A program made the position numbers and the translations under genes. From the IMG/VR virus record IMGVR_UViG_3300020371_000028, positions 1 through 34,888 of that record: 34,888 nucleotides of DNA; one strand, given 5' to 3'. The notes under the pieces were generated by a model. The model worked only from the letters and a program-made list of their open reading frames with translations. It was not told the DNA's origin and ran no database searches. The DNA comes from a virus. This document shows, piece after piece, positions 12,748 through 19,876 of this stretch; within the stretch, counting starts at the first letter, position 1, and every line of letters begins with the position of its first letter.

Positions 12748-14427
12748 ATGCCCATCCAACGCGGTCAGCCAGCACCAGAACGCCAGAGCGTCCTCTCGTT
12801 CGTTTCACCGAGCGTTGCGGACCTGCTGTTCTACGAAACGGTTGATGCAAAGACCATTGGGGCTGGGGGAGGTAAAACGGTAATTGCTATTTCGTCCGCT
12901 ACGCAGGCGGTTGAGGTCACCGCTGGTGGCACCTATGACGGAGACTACCATGAATCTGGTTTCCTTGTTCAAGTTACTTCTACGGCTCACGGTTACTCTG
13001 TCGGAGATGTGGTCACGGTTGAGAATGCCCCCGATGGCAGTAACGGCTTAAACCCAAATGGGACTTTTGAGATAAGAGCAACGGACACAAACTGGTTCAA
13101 ATACTTTGTCCGTGGATCGGGTTCGACCAGCACTTGGGGCGATGCTGCCGTCCAAGCAGCAAACACTGTCGTCTATAAATCGCACCCACAATACGGAACG
13201 GCCCACCCCGACACGGAAAAGTTCCCCACCCACAAGTTGTGCCACGTTAAACAAGCTGACCCCAATGGTTTGTTTTTTCAGTATTACTACGCCGCAGAAC
13301 GTAACCACCAAGACGATTACAATTTCGAGTTCAGCCAAGCGGACTTAGGGGGGAATAAATACGATACTGTTGTTCGGACGTATGTTACCCTGCGGTCTGA
13401 CTTTTCAGATGTTGATGGGGAGTATCAAGCGGGTGACCCCATGCCAGATCCTCTGAACCAGTTCTCTGCGGACAACGCAGTTTTATACAACAGAGATGCC
13501 ACAAGCTATGGAGCCGTTGACGAAGACGAAACAAGCGTAAACTACATCCTGATGACGCGCCAACAGAAGCGCATTGGGGATCAAGAATTAGATGGGTTGT
13601 TTGTTGTCGAACAACGGGTTTATTTTAGGCGGGTCGATTTCAGCAGGCAGTCTCTCGACCCTGCTACTGGGGGCGTATTAAAAACAGTAGAAAAACTTAT
13701 CTACAGGGGTGAGACAACTTTTGTAACTGCTGATGGAGGCACCTCTACAGCAGGGTCCGAAGATTGGGAAGCTGATGCTAATTGGGGCCTGACTGATGCT
13801 GGCCAGAATATTGAGTGCCAGCAACTAAGCCACGACTGGTGGAAAGTAACTATCCAAGATGTTATCCCTCAAGTGGGCACATCTGCGGGGGTCGATAGTA
13901 GTAGGTTAATTAGACAATACTTCACATACAGGAATTTCACATGGCCTTCTGTTGTAGGAAGTCTTGAGTTTACTTCAGTAGGAATGAAAAACGGGGCTAC
14001 AAAAACTTCGGTCACAGTCCGCAACAAAGACGGCAAAGACGGTTTTACTGGCCCAACTAAAATGGAAATTTTCCAGTATTGGAAAAAGACACCTTTTTCA
14101 TCTACTGCTGTAACTATCGATTTTGACCCCGATAATACAGGCACCATAAGTAATCCCACATCATTTAGAACTTCATCTGCTAATTACGCAGGAGTCCAAT
14201 TTGGCGTTAGTGTGAGCAATGTTCTTACTGAAGCGATTACCCTGACTGACTTTATCGGAACAAGCCACCCCGTTTACAAAATGGGAGAGTATGCTTTCCC
14301 TAAACCTTTTTGCAAAGCCTCGACTCCAACCGATTGGCCTAGTTCGGAATTCACTGCATCTTTCGATCAAAAACCTTTCAGGGGTGGTTTCTTGTTGGAG
14401 GTAGTTAAAGTCTACCCGCCCTCTTAA
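12748..14427 (+). CDS. Large virion protein, probable tail component
   Basis: 559 residues, mostly beta, rich in aromatic residues and Asp/Thr/Ser, with no signal peptide or membrane segment. A segment around residues 75-110 (VTSTAHGYSVGDVVTV, then NGLNPNGTFEI) has the pattern of a repeated beta domain seen in phage tail proteins. It lies between the fibre cluster and two paralogous small virion proteins. Its stop overlaps the next start. Specific role unknown. Confidence 0.55.
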   Translation: MPIQRGQPAPERQSVLSFVSPSVADLLFYETVDAKTIGAGGGKTVIAISSATQAVEVTAGGTYDGDYHESGFLVQVTSTAHGYSVGDVVTVENAPDGSNGLNPNGTFEIRATDTNWFKYFVRGSGSTSTWGDAAVQAANTVVYKSHPQYGTAHPDTEKFPTHKLCHVKQADPNGLFFQYYYAAERNHQDDYNFEFSQADLGGNKYDTVVRTYVTLRSDFSDVDGEYQAGDPMPDPLNQFSADNAVLYNRDATSYGAVDEDETSVNYILMTRQQKRIGDQELDGLFVVEQRVYFRRVDFSRQSLDPATGGVLKTVEKLIYRGETTFVTADGGTSTAGSEDWEADANWGLTDAGQNIECQQLSHDWWKVTIQDVIPQVGTSAGVDSSRLIRQYFTYRNFTWPSVVGSLEFTSVGMKNGATKTSVTVRNKDGKDGFTGPTKMEIFQYWKKTPFSSTAVTIDFDPDNTGTISNPTSFRTSSANYAGVQFGVSVSNVLTEAITLTDFIGTSHPVYKMGEYAFPKPFCKASTPTDWPSSEFTASFDQKPFRGGFLLEVVKVYPPS

Positions 14428-15095
14428 TGGCTCAGTCTTTCCAACCCCCCGAAGGGCTAGAAGAACTCCCTGAAGGGGAACGCCCGACTGGTTCAGTTAT
14501 TGGAAATTTTTCTGCTAGCTCCGCAGACTTTGATGGGGGCGATACTTTGCAATACCACCGACCCCATGCGTTTGCTCTGTATCACGGGAATGGCGGGGCT
14601 ATGGTTGCATATGGACAACTCATGTGGCGTATAGATGTTCTTGTGCTTAATTTTGGTTCAGCAGGTGGTGGGTGTTTAGCAGCAGGGCAAGATGCAGTAA
14701 GTGCTTACAATGCAAAGATCCCAACTATTGGCAGTAGCACGGGAGATGCAATGGACCCAACTATCCCTAATGTTTACCACCAACTTGACGATTATGGGGA
14801 TGTATATCTTTATTGGACTACAAAACTAGATGAAACCGCAATGGCAGATCGCGTAGACGCTTGTTGGGTGCAGGTAGGTGGGTCATCTCCTTCTGAAGAC
14901 GAACTAGACTTAGTAGCAACCGCTGATACAGCATTTAGTAGATTTAACGACGGCGCAGGAGCGGTAGGCGCTTCTTCCGGTCAATTAGTAGGGACTTACC
15001 GCGTTAAACTAGGGACAGTTAAAAAAGATGAGTTAGTCAAACAAGACTACGCTTCGGATGTTTACTGGTCTACTGTTCTTTTAGAAAGAACCTAA
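14427..15095 (+). CDS. Virion protein, tandem paralogue 1
   Basis: 222 residues, clearly homologous along its length to the next gene. Shared stretches include SSADFDG, YHRPH, FALYHGN, GAMVAYGQLMWR, NVYHQLD, YGDVYL, YRVKLGTV, DELV and SDVYWS. It has an extra Pro/Gly/Glu-rich N-terminus of about 27 residues that the partner lacks. The fold looks all-beta. Overlapping stop/start codons join it to both neighbours. It is probably a tail or fibre-associated subunit. Confidence 0.6.
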   Translation: MAQSFQPPEGLEELPEGERPTGSVIGNFSASSADFDGGDTLQYHRPHAFALYHGNGGAMVAYGQLMWRIDVLVLNFGSAGGGCLAAGQDAVSAYNAKIPTIGSSTGDAMDPTIPNVYHQLDDYGDVYLYWTTKLDETAMADRVDACWVQVGGSSPSEDELDLVATADTAFSRFNDGAGAVGASSGQLVGTYRVKLGTVKKDELVKQDYASDVYWSTVLLERT

Positions 15096-15718
15096 TGAGT
15101 GACTCTAGTTTTTCTGTTAGCTCCGCAGACTTTGATGGCGATCATACGTTAAAGTATCATCGCCCTCACCCGTTCGCTCTGTATCACGGGAATAACGGGG
15201 CTATGGTTGCTTACGGCCAACTCATGTGGCGTGTAGATGTCATAGACTTTCTTTTTACTACGTCTTCTGATGGGGCTGGGGGTTATGTAGTGGACCCTAT
15301 GGATTCTGCTGGGCAAGACGCTATAAAGAAACTGAATGTGGTTATCCCTAAATTAAATAACAGCAATGGTGACCCAATGGACCCAACTGTCCCTAATGTT
15401 TATCATCAACTTGATGGTTATGGGGATGTATATCTTGTTTGGCATATGGAGTTCAATGAATCAGAGATTGTTACTGAATGTTTTGTAGAAGTCATTCCAG
15501 AAGGTGGGTCGGGGACTACCCCTAGCGAAGCCGCCGCAGTAAGCACATCGCACACTACTTTTAATAGGTTCCAGAGTGTCGGGACTTCTTCTAGTCACCT
15601 AAGTGGTTATTATCGGGTTAAGTTAGGCACCGTAAATAGAGACGAATTAGTCCAACAAGATATCTCTAGTGATGTATATTGGTCTTTCTTTTTGATAGAA
15701 AGATTGCTCTACGGTTAA
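15095..15718 (+). CDS. Virion protein, tandem paralogue 2
   Basis: 207 residues. It is the diverged twin of the previous gene, with the same order of conserved blocks (SSADFDG, YHRPH, ALYHGN, AYGQLMWRVDV, NVYHQLDGYGDVYL, YRVKLGTV, SDVYWS). Its central part, between about residues 52 and 90, differs in length and sequence. The start overlaps the previous stop (TAATG). The pair may form a hetero-oligomer or represent duplication followed by specialisation. Confidence 0.6.
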   Translation: MSDSSFSVSSADFDGDHTLKYHRPHPFALYHGNNGAMVAYGQLMWRVDVIDFLFTTSSDGAGGYVVDPMDSAGQDAIKKLNVVIPKLNNSNGDPMDPTVPNVYHQLDGYGDVYLVWHMEFNESEIVTECFVEVIPEGGSGTTPSEAAAVSTSHTTFNRFQSVGTSSSHLSGYYRVKLGTVNRDELVQQDISSDVYWSFFLIERLLYG

Positions 15719-15719
15719 A

Positions 15720-16169
15720 ATGGACGGGGACTTTAGATGCTCTTGCAGTCTTTTTACGAAAAGTTCTTTCGACAAAAGCCGCGAAGAAGCCCCACATTCA
15801 GATGTTTTTTTAATTTCTGTAGATTTTTTTATCTCCTTATCAACCCATTTAGACGAAAAAAAATCAACTAAACGGGTAGCCCAGCAGTTTTATGATGCGC
15901 GGGTCAAATTTTTCAGTTTACCGTATTTTAGATTACAGAGGCTATCTTCTAAAAAATACAGAGTAATTCAGCACGACGGAAGACACAGAGCTTATCTTTT
16001 ACAACGGGAGGGCTACAAAACCATGCCTGTTATTCTACTCCGCTCTGGCAAAGAAGTTGAAGACATCCCTTGGCCTAAAACCATTCAGGCCCAAGAAGAT
16101 GCAAAAAACCCTAAATTTACAGTCCCTTTGCCTCCCCGTTTAGACCCTGTGTTGTGGCCTGAATCTTGA
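15720..16169 (+). CDS. ParB/sulfiredoxin-fold-like small protein
   Basis: 149 residues. The central motif VIQHDGRHRAYLLQREG (about 83-99), followed by MPVILL, matches the core of ParB N-terminal/sulfiredoxin-like domains, in which an H-x-G-R-H-R loop binds a nucleotide. ParB proteins bind and hydrolyse CTP, and other members of the fold use ATP. There is no HTH DNA-binding domain, so this is not a partition protein. The role in a virion gene cluster is unknown. The start lies two bases after the previous stop. The first 40 residues look atypical, so a later start is possible. Confidence 0.6.
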   Translation: MDGDFRCSCSLFTKSSFDKSREEAPHSDVFLISVDFFISLSTHLDEKKSTKRVAQQFYDARVKFFSLPYFRLQRLSSKKYRVIQHDGRHRAYLLQREGYKTMPVILLRSGKEVEDIPWPKTIQAQEDAKNPKFTVPLPPRLDPVLWPES

Positions 16170-16199
16170 CCCTTAACCTCCTATCTGATACTGTGAATT

Positions 16200-17225
16200 A
16201 TGGCCACATTGACTGTACAGGGGGTGGAAGATGCTTTGCTGGAGATATGCGGTTCCAGAGGCGCGAACTCCGATCAGTTTAGAAAAGAACTGAATCTGGC
16301 CCTCCCCCGCCTTTACAATATGGGGATGTGGCGCGACCTGCTTTTTGAGCACGTTGTCACCACCACGGCTAGTACTTTTACGATCCCCGACAATGCTGAG
16401 TCTATTATCTCGGCTCTTGTGGATTCTGATAGTAACAGCATTGATTATTCTTACCCCAATACGGTTTACGGACCCCACCATGATTACAGGATCGCGGGCC
16501 GTAATGACAGAGCAGGGGACCATACTCTGGCTTCTTTCGGGATCGTGGACGACGGCTACTCAGCCACTGTCGAAGAGCCTGTGGACGGGAAGACCTACAG
16601 CTTACGGTTAGCTCCGATCAATCCGGCTACCGCGCTCCCTTCTTCTGGGATTATCTATGTAACTTTTTCAGACGGGACAAACACATCTAAACTTGGAACC
16701 AATGAAGATTCCGCTGACGGGGGTAAGTTTACTTGCGACGGGTCAGCAGCTTTGAACACAGCTTCTGTAACGTCCGATATAACCAGTATTAGTGAAATAA
16801 GAGTAAGCACTACTGAGTTATCTGACCCAGTTCAGTTGTTGTGGGTTGAGACAGGCTCGTCTCCCGAAGTGACTCTCGTAGCAGCTAACGACCTCCAACA
16901 AGCCAATCAAGTAACCCGTTACCGCCGCTACCGCATCGACAACCGGAACGAAAAAACGATGTCGATCCGCCTCCTGCTAAAGCGCAAGTTCCAGACACTT
17001 CTTAGTAGCACAGACGTTGTTTATGTTTCTAGTCTGAGTGCAATCAAGCATGCCATGTTGGGCAACACTGCGGAAGACAACGCAGATCTTGAACGCGCTA
17101 ATTACCACTGGGGAATTTGCCGCGCTATCCTTGATGAAGAGCTTGATGCCCACAGAGGCGCGGCTAAACCCAGAATCAATTTCGACCCCTCTGGTGTGGG
17201 AGCCTACACCAACAATATGATGTAA
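16200..17225 (+). CDS. Virion protein, possible head-tail adaptor or tail tubular protein
   Basis: 341 residues. The N-terminal helical segment (VEDALLEICGSRGANSDQFRKE, then LNLALPRLYNMGMWRDL; about residues 6-47) is like the start of podovirus gp11-type adaptor proteins. The middle is beta-rich, and residues 230-270 have a Arg/Lys-rich segment (RYRRYRIDNRNEKTMSIRLLLKRKF region). The C-terminal helix contains DLERANYHWGICRAILDEEL. Adaptor proteins join the portal to the tail nozzle. The assignment is tentative. A TTGACC box upstream hints at a weak promoter. Confidence 0.5.
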   Translation: MATLTVQGVEDALLEICGSRGANSDQFRKELNLALPRLYNMGMWRDLLFEHVVTTTASTFTIPDNAESIISALVDSDSNSIDYSYPNTVYGPHHDYRIAGRNDRAGDHTLASFGIVDDGYSATVEEPVDGKTYSLRLAPINPATALPSSGIIYVTFSDGTNTSKLGTNEDSADGGKFTCDGSAALNTASVTSDITSISEIRVSTTELSDPVQLLWVETGSSPEVTLVAANDLQQANQVTRYRRYRIDNRNEKTMSIRLLLKRKFQTLLSSTDVVYVSSLSAIKHAMLGNTAEDNADLERANYHWGICRAILDEELDAHRGAAKPRINFDPSGVGAYTNNMM

Positions 17226-17236
17226 CCCCCAATTCA

Positions 17237-17416
17237 ATGATCGAATACATTACAAATAACGCAGAAGAACTTTTGCAGATTGCAGCCAGCGTAATTGCGG
17301 TGGCCTCACTAGTCGCCACCATGACTCCTAACGAATCGGACAACAAATGGGTCCAGAGAATCTCAGGCGTCATTAGCTGGCTTGCCCTCAATGTGGGCAA
17401 GGCTAAGAGCAAGTGA
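17237..17416 (+). CDS. Small membrane protein of the lysis cassette
   Basis: 59 residues with one clear hydrophobic segment (about 12-29, LLQIAASVIAVASLVATM) and a second weaker one near the C-terminus (ISGVISWLALNVG), ending in a basic KAKSK tail. It precedes four other lysis-region genes and its stop overlaps the next start (GTGA). A holin or antiholin role is plausible; topology and size fit, but the family is not recognised. Confidence 0.6.
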   Translation: MIEYITNNAEELLQIAASVIAVASLVATMTPNESDNKWVQRISGVISWLALNVGKAKSK

Positions 17417-17631
17417 AAACCTTCTTTAAGTTATTAACTGCTGCTTTACAGGCTTATGTCGAATATGTGCGACTGCAACGAGACCGACATCTCGACGCTC
17501 TCGAAGATAGGCTTGATGGCCTTGCTTCCATTGGCGACCCTCATAGCAAGCTGCTCATGGAACGGGTCGCAAAGCGCATCAAGCGCGAACGCCAGCGCAT
17601 TATACGATCCGCCGACAGTGACGCTGATTGA
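17413..17631 (+). CDS. Small helical protein of the lysis cassette (possible spanin partner)
   Basis: 72 residues from a GTG start at 17413 that overlaps the previous stop. An amphipathic N-terminus (KTFFKLLTAALQAYVEYVRL) is followed by a charged coiled-coil helix rich in Arg, Lys and Asp. It has no clear membrane span. Most of the gene overlaps a lipoprotein gene in another reading frame (17456-17737), as Rz and Rz1 do in lambda-type phages. That arrangement suggests an inner spanin-like role, but the weak membrane segment argues caution. Confidence 0.55.
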   Translation: MKTFFKLLTAALQAYVEYVRLQRDRHLDALEDRLDGLASIGDPHSKLLMERVAKRIKRERQRIIRSADSDAD

Positions 17632-17737
17632 AGGCAAAACGTATGAGTTCTGCGAAGGGAGTTTGGTGGGGCGAAAAGACCACAAGTTTCATAGCGACTA
17701 CTCATATCGCCGTGCGGTTATTATTGGTGAAAAATGA
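17456..17737 (+). CDS. Outer-membrane lipoprotein, o-spanin-like, overlapping gene
   Basis: 93 residues if it starts at 17456; an internal ATG at 17516 (residue 21) is also possible. Residues 17-33 form a lipoprotein signal (K, then GLMALLPLATL and the lipobox IASC with Cys 33). The mature part ends with EGSLVGRKDHKFHSDYSYRR (about 68-87). Lipobox cleavage and lipidation would put it in the outer membrane, implying a Gram-negative host. About 176 bp overlap the previous gene in another frame. The stop overlaps the next start (ATGA). It is probably the outer spanin that fuses the membranes at the end of lysis. Confidence 0.65.
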   Translation: MSNMCDCNETDISTLSKIGLMALLPLATLIASCSWNGSQSASSANASALYDPPTVTLIEGKTYEFCEGSLVGRKDHKFHSDYSYRRAVIIGEK

Positions 17738-17901
17738 TTAACTACCCTAAAGTCATCGACTCTCTAGTTGGCATGGCGGCTCCGATGCTGGGCCTTATCA
17801 CAAGCATGCAGGAACAATTTGAGTATTGGTTGCGTGTTGGTTCTCTTATTGTGGGCATCGCTGTTGGCCTTGTGTCTCTTTACCGCGTCATTAAAAAATG
17901 A
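17734..17901 (+). CDS. Putative holin
   Basis: 55 residues with a weakly hydrophobic first helix (about 8-24, IDSLVGMAAPMLGLITS) and a strong second one (about 33-51, LRVGSLIVGIAVGLVSLYR), ending in a basic tail (RVIKK). Small size, two possible spans, a positive C-terminus and the ATGA overlap with the amidase gene are typical of holins, which form the membrane lesion that frees the endolysin. The assignment is from context and topology. Confidence 0.65.
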   Translation: MINYPKVIDSLVGMAAPMLGLITSMQEQFEYWLRVGSLIVGIAVGLVSLYRVIKK

Positions 17902-18449
17902 AAATTGGTCTGGCAGTTGGGCACTCCCGTCTAGGAGACCAAGGCGCATATACGACAGGCGACTATGTCCTTTCGGAATGGGACTTTAACCGCGACATGG
18001 TTCGCCGTATTGCCCATGTTTTAAATGTAGACCACCGGATCTACGATACATATCCAGCTAAGAGTTATGTAGGTGGCATCAATTACCTGTCTCGTAAGTT
18101 AATCGAAGACGACATCGACGCAGTTATTGAGCTACATTTTAACTCAGCCAGCCCATCCGCCAAAGGGCACGAGTGGCTTTACTGGCATACTAGCAAGGGC
18201 GGAGAGAAACTTGCTTCTACTCTACGTGATGAGATGGAGCAATCGTATCCTGAAATGGTTTCACGGGGCATAAAACCGCGAGGCCCCAAACAACGAGGTA
18301 GTTATCTACTCCGCAAGGTGCGCCCTGTAGCGGTGATTGCTGAACCGTTTTTCGGGAGTAATGAAGAAGAGTGGAGAATGATTAACAATAATCGTGGGAG
18401 GCTTGCGGGTGTGTATGCCCGTGCGATTAAAAACTATGCAGAAGGATGA
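17898..18449 (+). CDS. Endolysin: N-acetylmuramoyl-L-alanine amidase (Amidase_3 type)
   Basis: 183 residues, a single catalytic domain. The zinc-binding set of the Amidase_3 family is visible: His 9 in LAVGHS, Glu 27 in LSEWDFNRD, His 80 in IELHFNSA, and catalytic Glu 149 in IAEPFFGSN. These enzymes cut the bond between MurNAc and the stem peptide's L-Ala, degrading the host cell wall at lysis. No signal peptide or wall-binding domain is present, so release depends on a holin, which fits the gene just upstream. Stop and next start overlap (ATGA). Confidence 0.9.
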   Translation: MKIGLAVGHSRLGDQGAYTTGDYVLSEWDFNRDMVRRIAHVLNVDHRIYDTYPAKSYVGGINYLSRKLIEDDIDAVIELHFNSASPSAKGHEWLYWHTSKGGEKLASTLRDEMEQSYPEMVSRGIKPRGPKQRGSYLLRKVRPVAVIAEPFFGSNEEEWRMINNNRGRLAGVYARAIKNYAEG

Positions 18450-18745
18450 GCCTCCCCAAGAGCATAACTATCGGCGGTGTTCGGGTCCGAATCCGGCTGG
18501 GAGATCTGGGAGATGATGACTGCTACGGGATGTATTCCCATAGACGAAAACTTATTACCATCGATAAGACCCTCAAGGGTAAGGAACTCCACGACACCGT
18601 GCGGCATGAGATGCTTCACGCTAGCCTCGCCATCTCTGGTCTCAGTTACTCAGAATCTTACGAAGAGGAAAGTATAGTGAGGTGTATGGACGAGATCTAT
18701 TTCCCAGCTTGGGAAAGGTTTACTAAACGATTTAACAGTGAATAA
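18446..18745 (+). CDS. Small HEXXH metalloprotease-like protein
   Basis: 99 residues. HEMLHASL at about 54-61 gives a zinc-binding HExxH motif within a helix, followed by an acidic stretch (SYEEES, about 70-75) that could supply the third ligand. The order strand, HExxH helix, Glu matches small SprT/ImmA-like or phage-type minimal metallopeptidases. The start overlaps the amidase stop. Substrate unknown; a role in lysis or in processing a host protein is possible. Confidence 0.7.
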   Translation: MSLPKSITIGGVRVRIRLGDLGDDDCYGMYSHRRKLITIDKTLKGKELHDTVRHEMLHASLAISGLSYSESYEEESIVRCMDEIYFPAWERFTKRFNSE

Positions 18746-18917
18746 AAAATCACGAGTCAACGAAGCGGGCAATTACACCAAGCCGACGATGCGACGCCGT
18801 TTGTTTAACGAGATCAAACGTGGAACAAAAGGGGGCAAAGCAGGACAATGGTCAGCACGGAAAGCCCAGTTATTAGCTTCTCGCTACAAAAAAGCGGGGG
18901 GCGGTTACAGAGATTAA
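18738..18917 (+). CDS. Small basic phage protein
   Basis: 59 residues from GTG at 18738, inside the end of the previous gene in another frame. The sequence includes NEAGNYTKPTMRRRLFNEIK and ends ARKAQLLASRYKKAGGGYRD. This pattern recurs in small proteins of many marine phages and appears conserved, but the function is unknown. It is highly basic, suggesting nucleic-acid or virion-DNA binding. Confidence 0.7.
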   Translation: MNKKSRVNEAGNYTKPTMRRRLFNEIKRGTKGGKAGQWSARKAQLLASRYKKAGGGYRD

Positions 18918-18921
18918 AGAT

Positions 18922-19089
18922 ATGAAAAAATTCAAACCACATATGATGTACGATAAGTCGGGCAAGGGCCACAAAGCAAACACCCACGAAGACCACCTTG
19001 CTATGAAGAAAAAAGGTTTTGGCCACACTAAACCCGAAGGCGCAAAAAAAAGAGCGGCTAGATTTCTAAAGAAAAAAGACAGTTACTGA
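18922..19089 (+). CDS. Small Lys/His-rich protein
   Basis: 55 residues, rich in Lys, His and Gly. Segments DKSGKGHKANTHEDHLAMKK and GFGHTKPEGAKKRAARFLKK are visible. The stop overlaps the next start (TGATG), so translation is coupled. It is similar in style to small basic proteins that accompany virion genes in marine phages. No domain is recognised. Confidence 0.65.
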   Translation: MKKFKPHMMYDKSGKGHKANTHEDHLAMKKKGFGHTKPEGAKKRAARFLKKKDSY

Positions 19090-19328
19090 TGGCTAAAAGA
19101 AACCCACAGAAATCTTTAGATCGTTGGACAAAACAGAAGTGGCGCACTTCTGATAAGAAGCCCAGCAAAGGGAAGAAAAGATATTTACCTGATGCTGCGT
19201 GGGCTTCTCTGTCTTCTTCTGAAAAGGCCGCAACTAATAAAGCTAAAGCTGAAGGTAACAAAGCGGGTAAGCAATTTGTTAAGCAACCTAAATCGATTGC
19301 TGATAAGACCCGCCAATTTAGAACTTGA
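19089..19328 (+). CDS. DUF5872-like small basic protein
   Basis: 79 residues. SLDRWTKQKWRTSDKKPSKG, the RYLPDAAWASLS block and KAGKQFVKQPKSIADKTRQF match my memory of the DUF5872 family, small Lys-rich proteins of phages and giant viruses with unknown function. It lies in a run of three small basic genes and its stop overlaps the TTG start of the next gene (TTGA). Confidence 0.65.
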   Translation: MAKRNPQKSLDRWTKQKWRTSDKKPSKGKKRYLPDAAWASLSSSEKAATNKAKAEGNKAGKQFVKQPKSIADKTRQFRT

Positions 19329-19876
19329 GCCAGTTTCGCCAGCTAAAAAACCGATTCGTCCTGTTTCACCCTAACAAGGAAGATGTCGCGGAGGCTTTCC
19401 GAAGGTCTCAGGTTTTAGGCATACCACCTAATTCCTACACTAAAGGGGCAGGCCGGATGACTGGGTTTTTGGGGGAGGTTGCTTTTGGCAAATATATTAA
19501 AGCCGCAGAGCATGTAGGTGAGCAGTGTTATACCCATGACTACCTTTTCAATAAGAAGAAGGTGGACGTAAAATCTAAAACCTGCACGACTCGTCCCCAA
19601 CTTCACTACATCGCTAGTGTAAATTCTGCGAACAAAGATTTAAAAGCAGACGTGTATTTTTTTACACGGGTCCACAAAGATTTTTCAAAAGTCTGGCTTT
19701 TAGGATGGGCTAGTCGCCACCACGTCACTAAGCCTTTAAATTTTAAAAAGAAAGGCGATTCAGATGAAGAAGGGTTTACCTATCTTTGCGATGGGTACCA
19801 CCTCCCGATCAAGGCGTTGAGACGGCCTGACTCGTTTGAGTCATCACATCGATATCGAAGGAAGAAGAAAGGCTGA
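19325..19876 (+). CDS. PD-(D/E)XK-like nuclease
   Basis: 183 residues from a TTG start at 19325 that overlaps the preceding stop. Residues 47-55 (GFLGEVAFG) supply a conserved Gly-Glu helix, and THDYLF followed by KKVDVKSK (about 70-85) gives the D-(x8)-D-x-K core of the PD-(D/E)XK fold, with Glu 51, Asp 72, Asp 81 and Lys 83 as likely metal and catalytic residues. Such single-domain enzymes act as restriction-like or structure-specific endonucleases. It has no methylase partner. Its last 68 bp overlap the end of the convergent primase-helicase gene. Confidence 0.65.
   Translation: MSQFRQLKNRFVLFHPNKEDVAEAFRRSQVLGIPPNSYTKGAGRMTGFLGEVAFGKYIKAAEHVGEQCYTHDYLFNKKKVDVKSKTCTTRPQLHYIASVNSANKDLKADVYFFTRVHKDFSKVWLLGWASRHHVTKPLNFKKKGDSDEEGFTYLCDGYHLPIKALRRPDSFESSHRYRRKKKG

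Noticed and set aside
16166-16194. Promoter TTGACC-N17-TACTGT before the gene at 16200
   Set aside because: The -10 box matches at only three positions; too weak to list as a feature.
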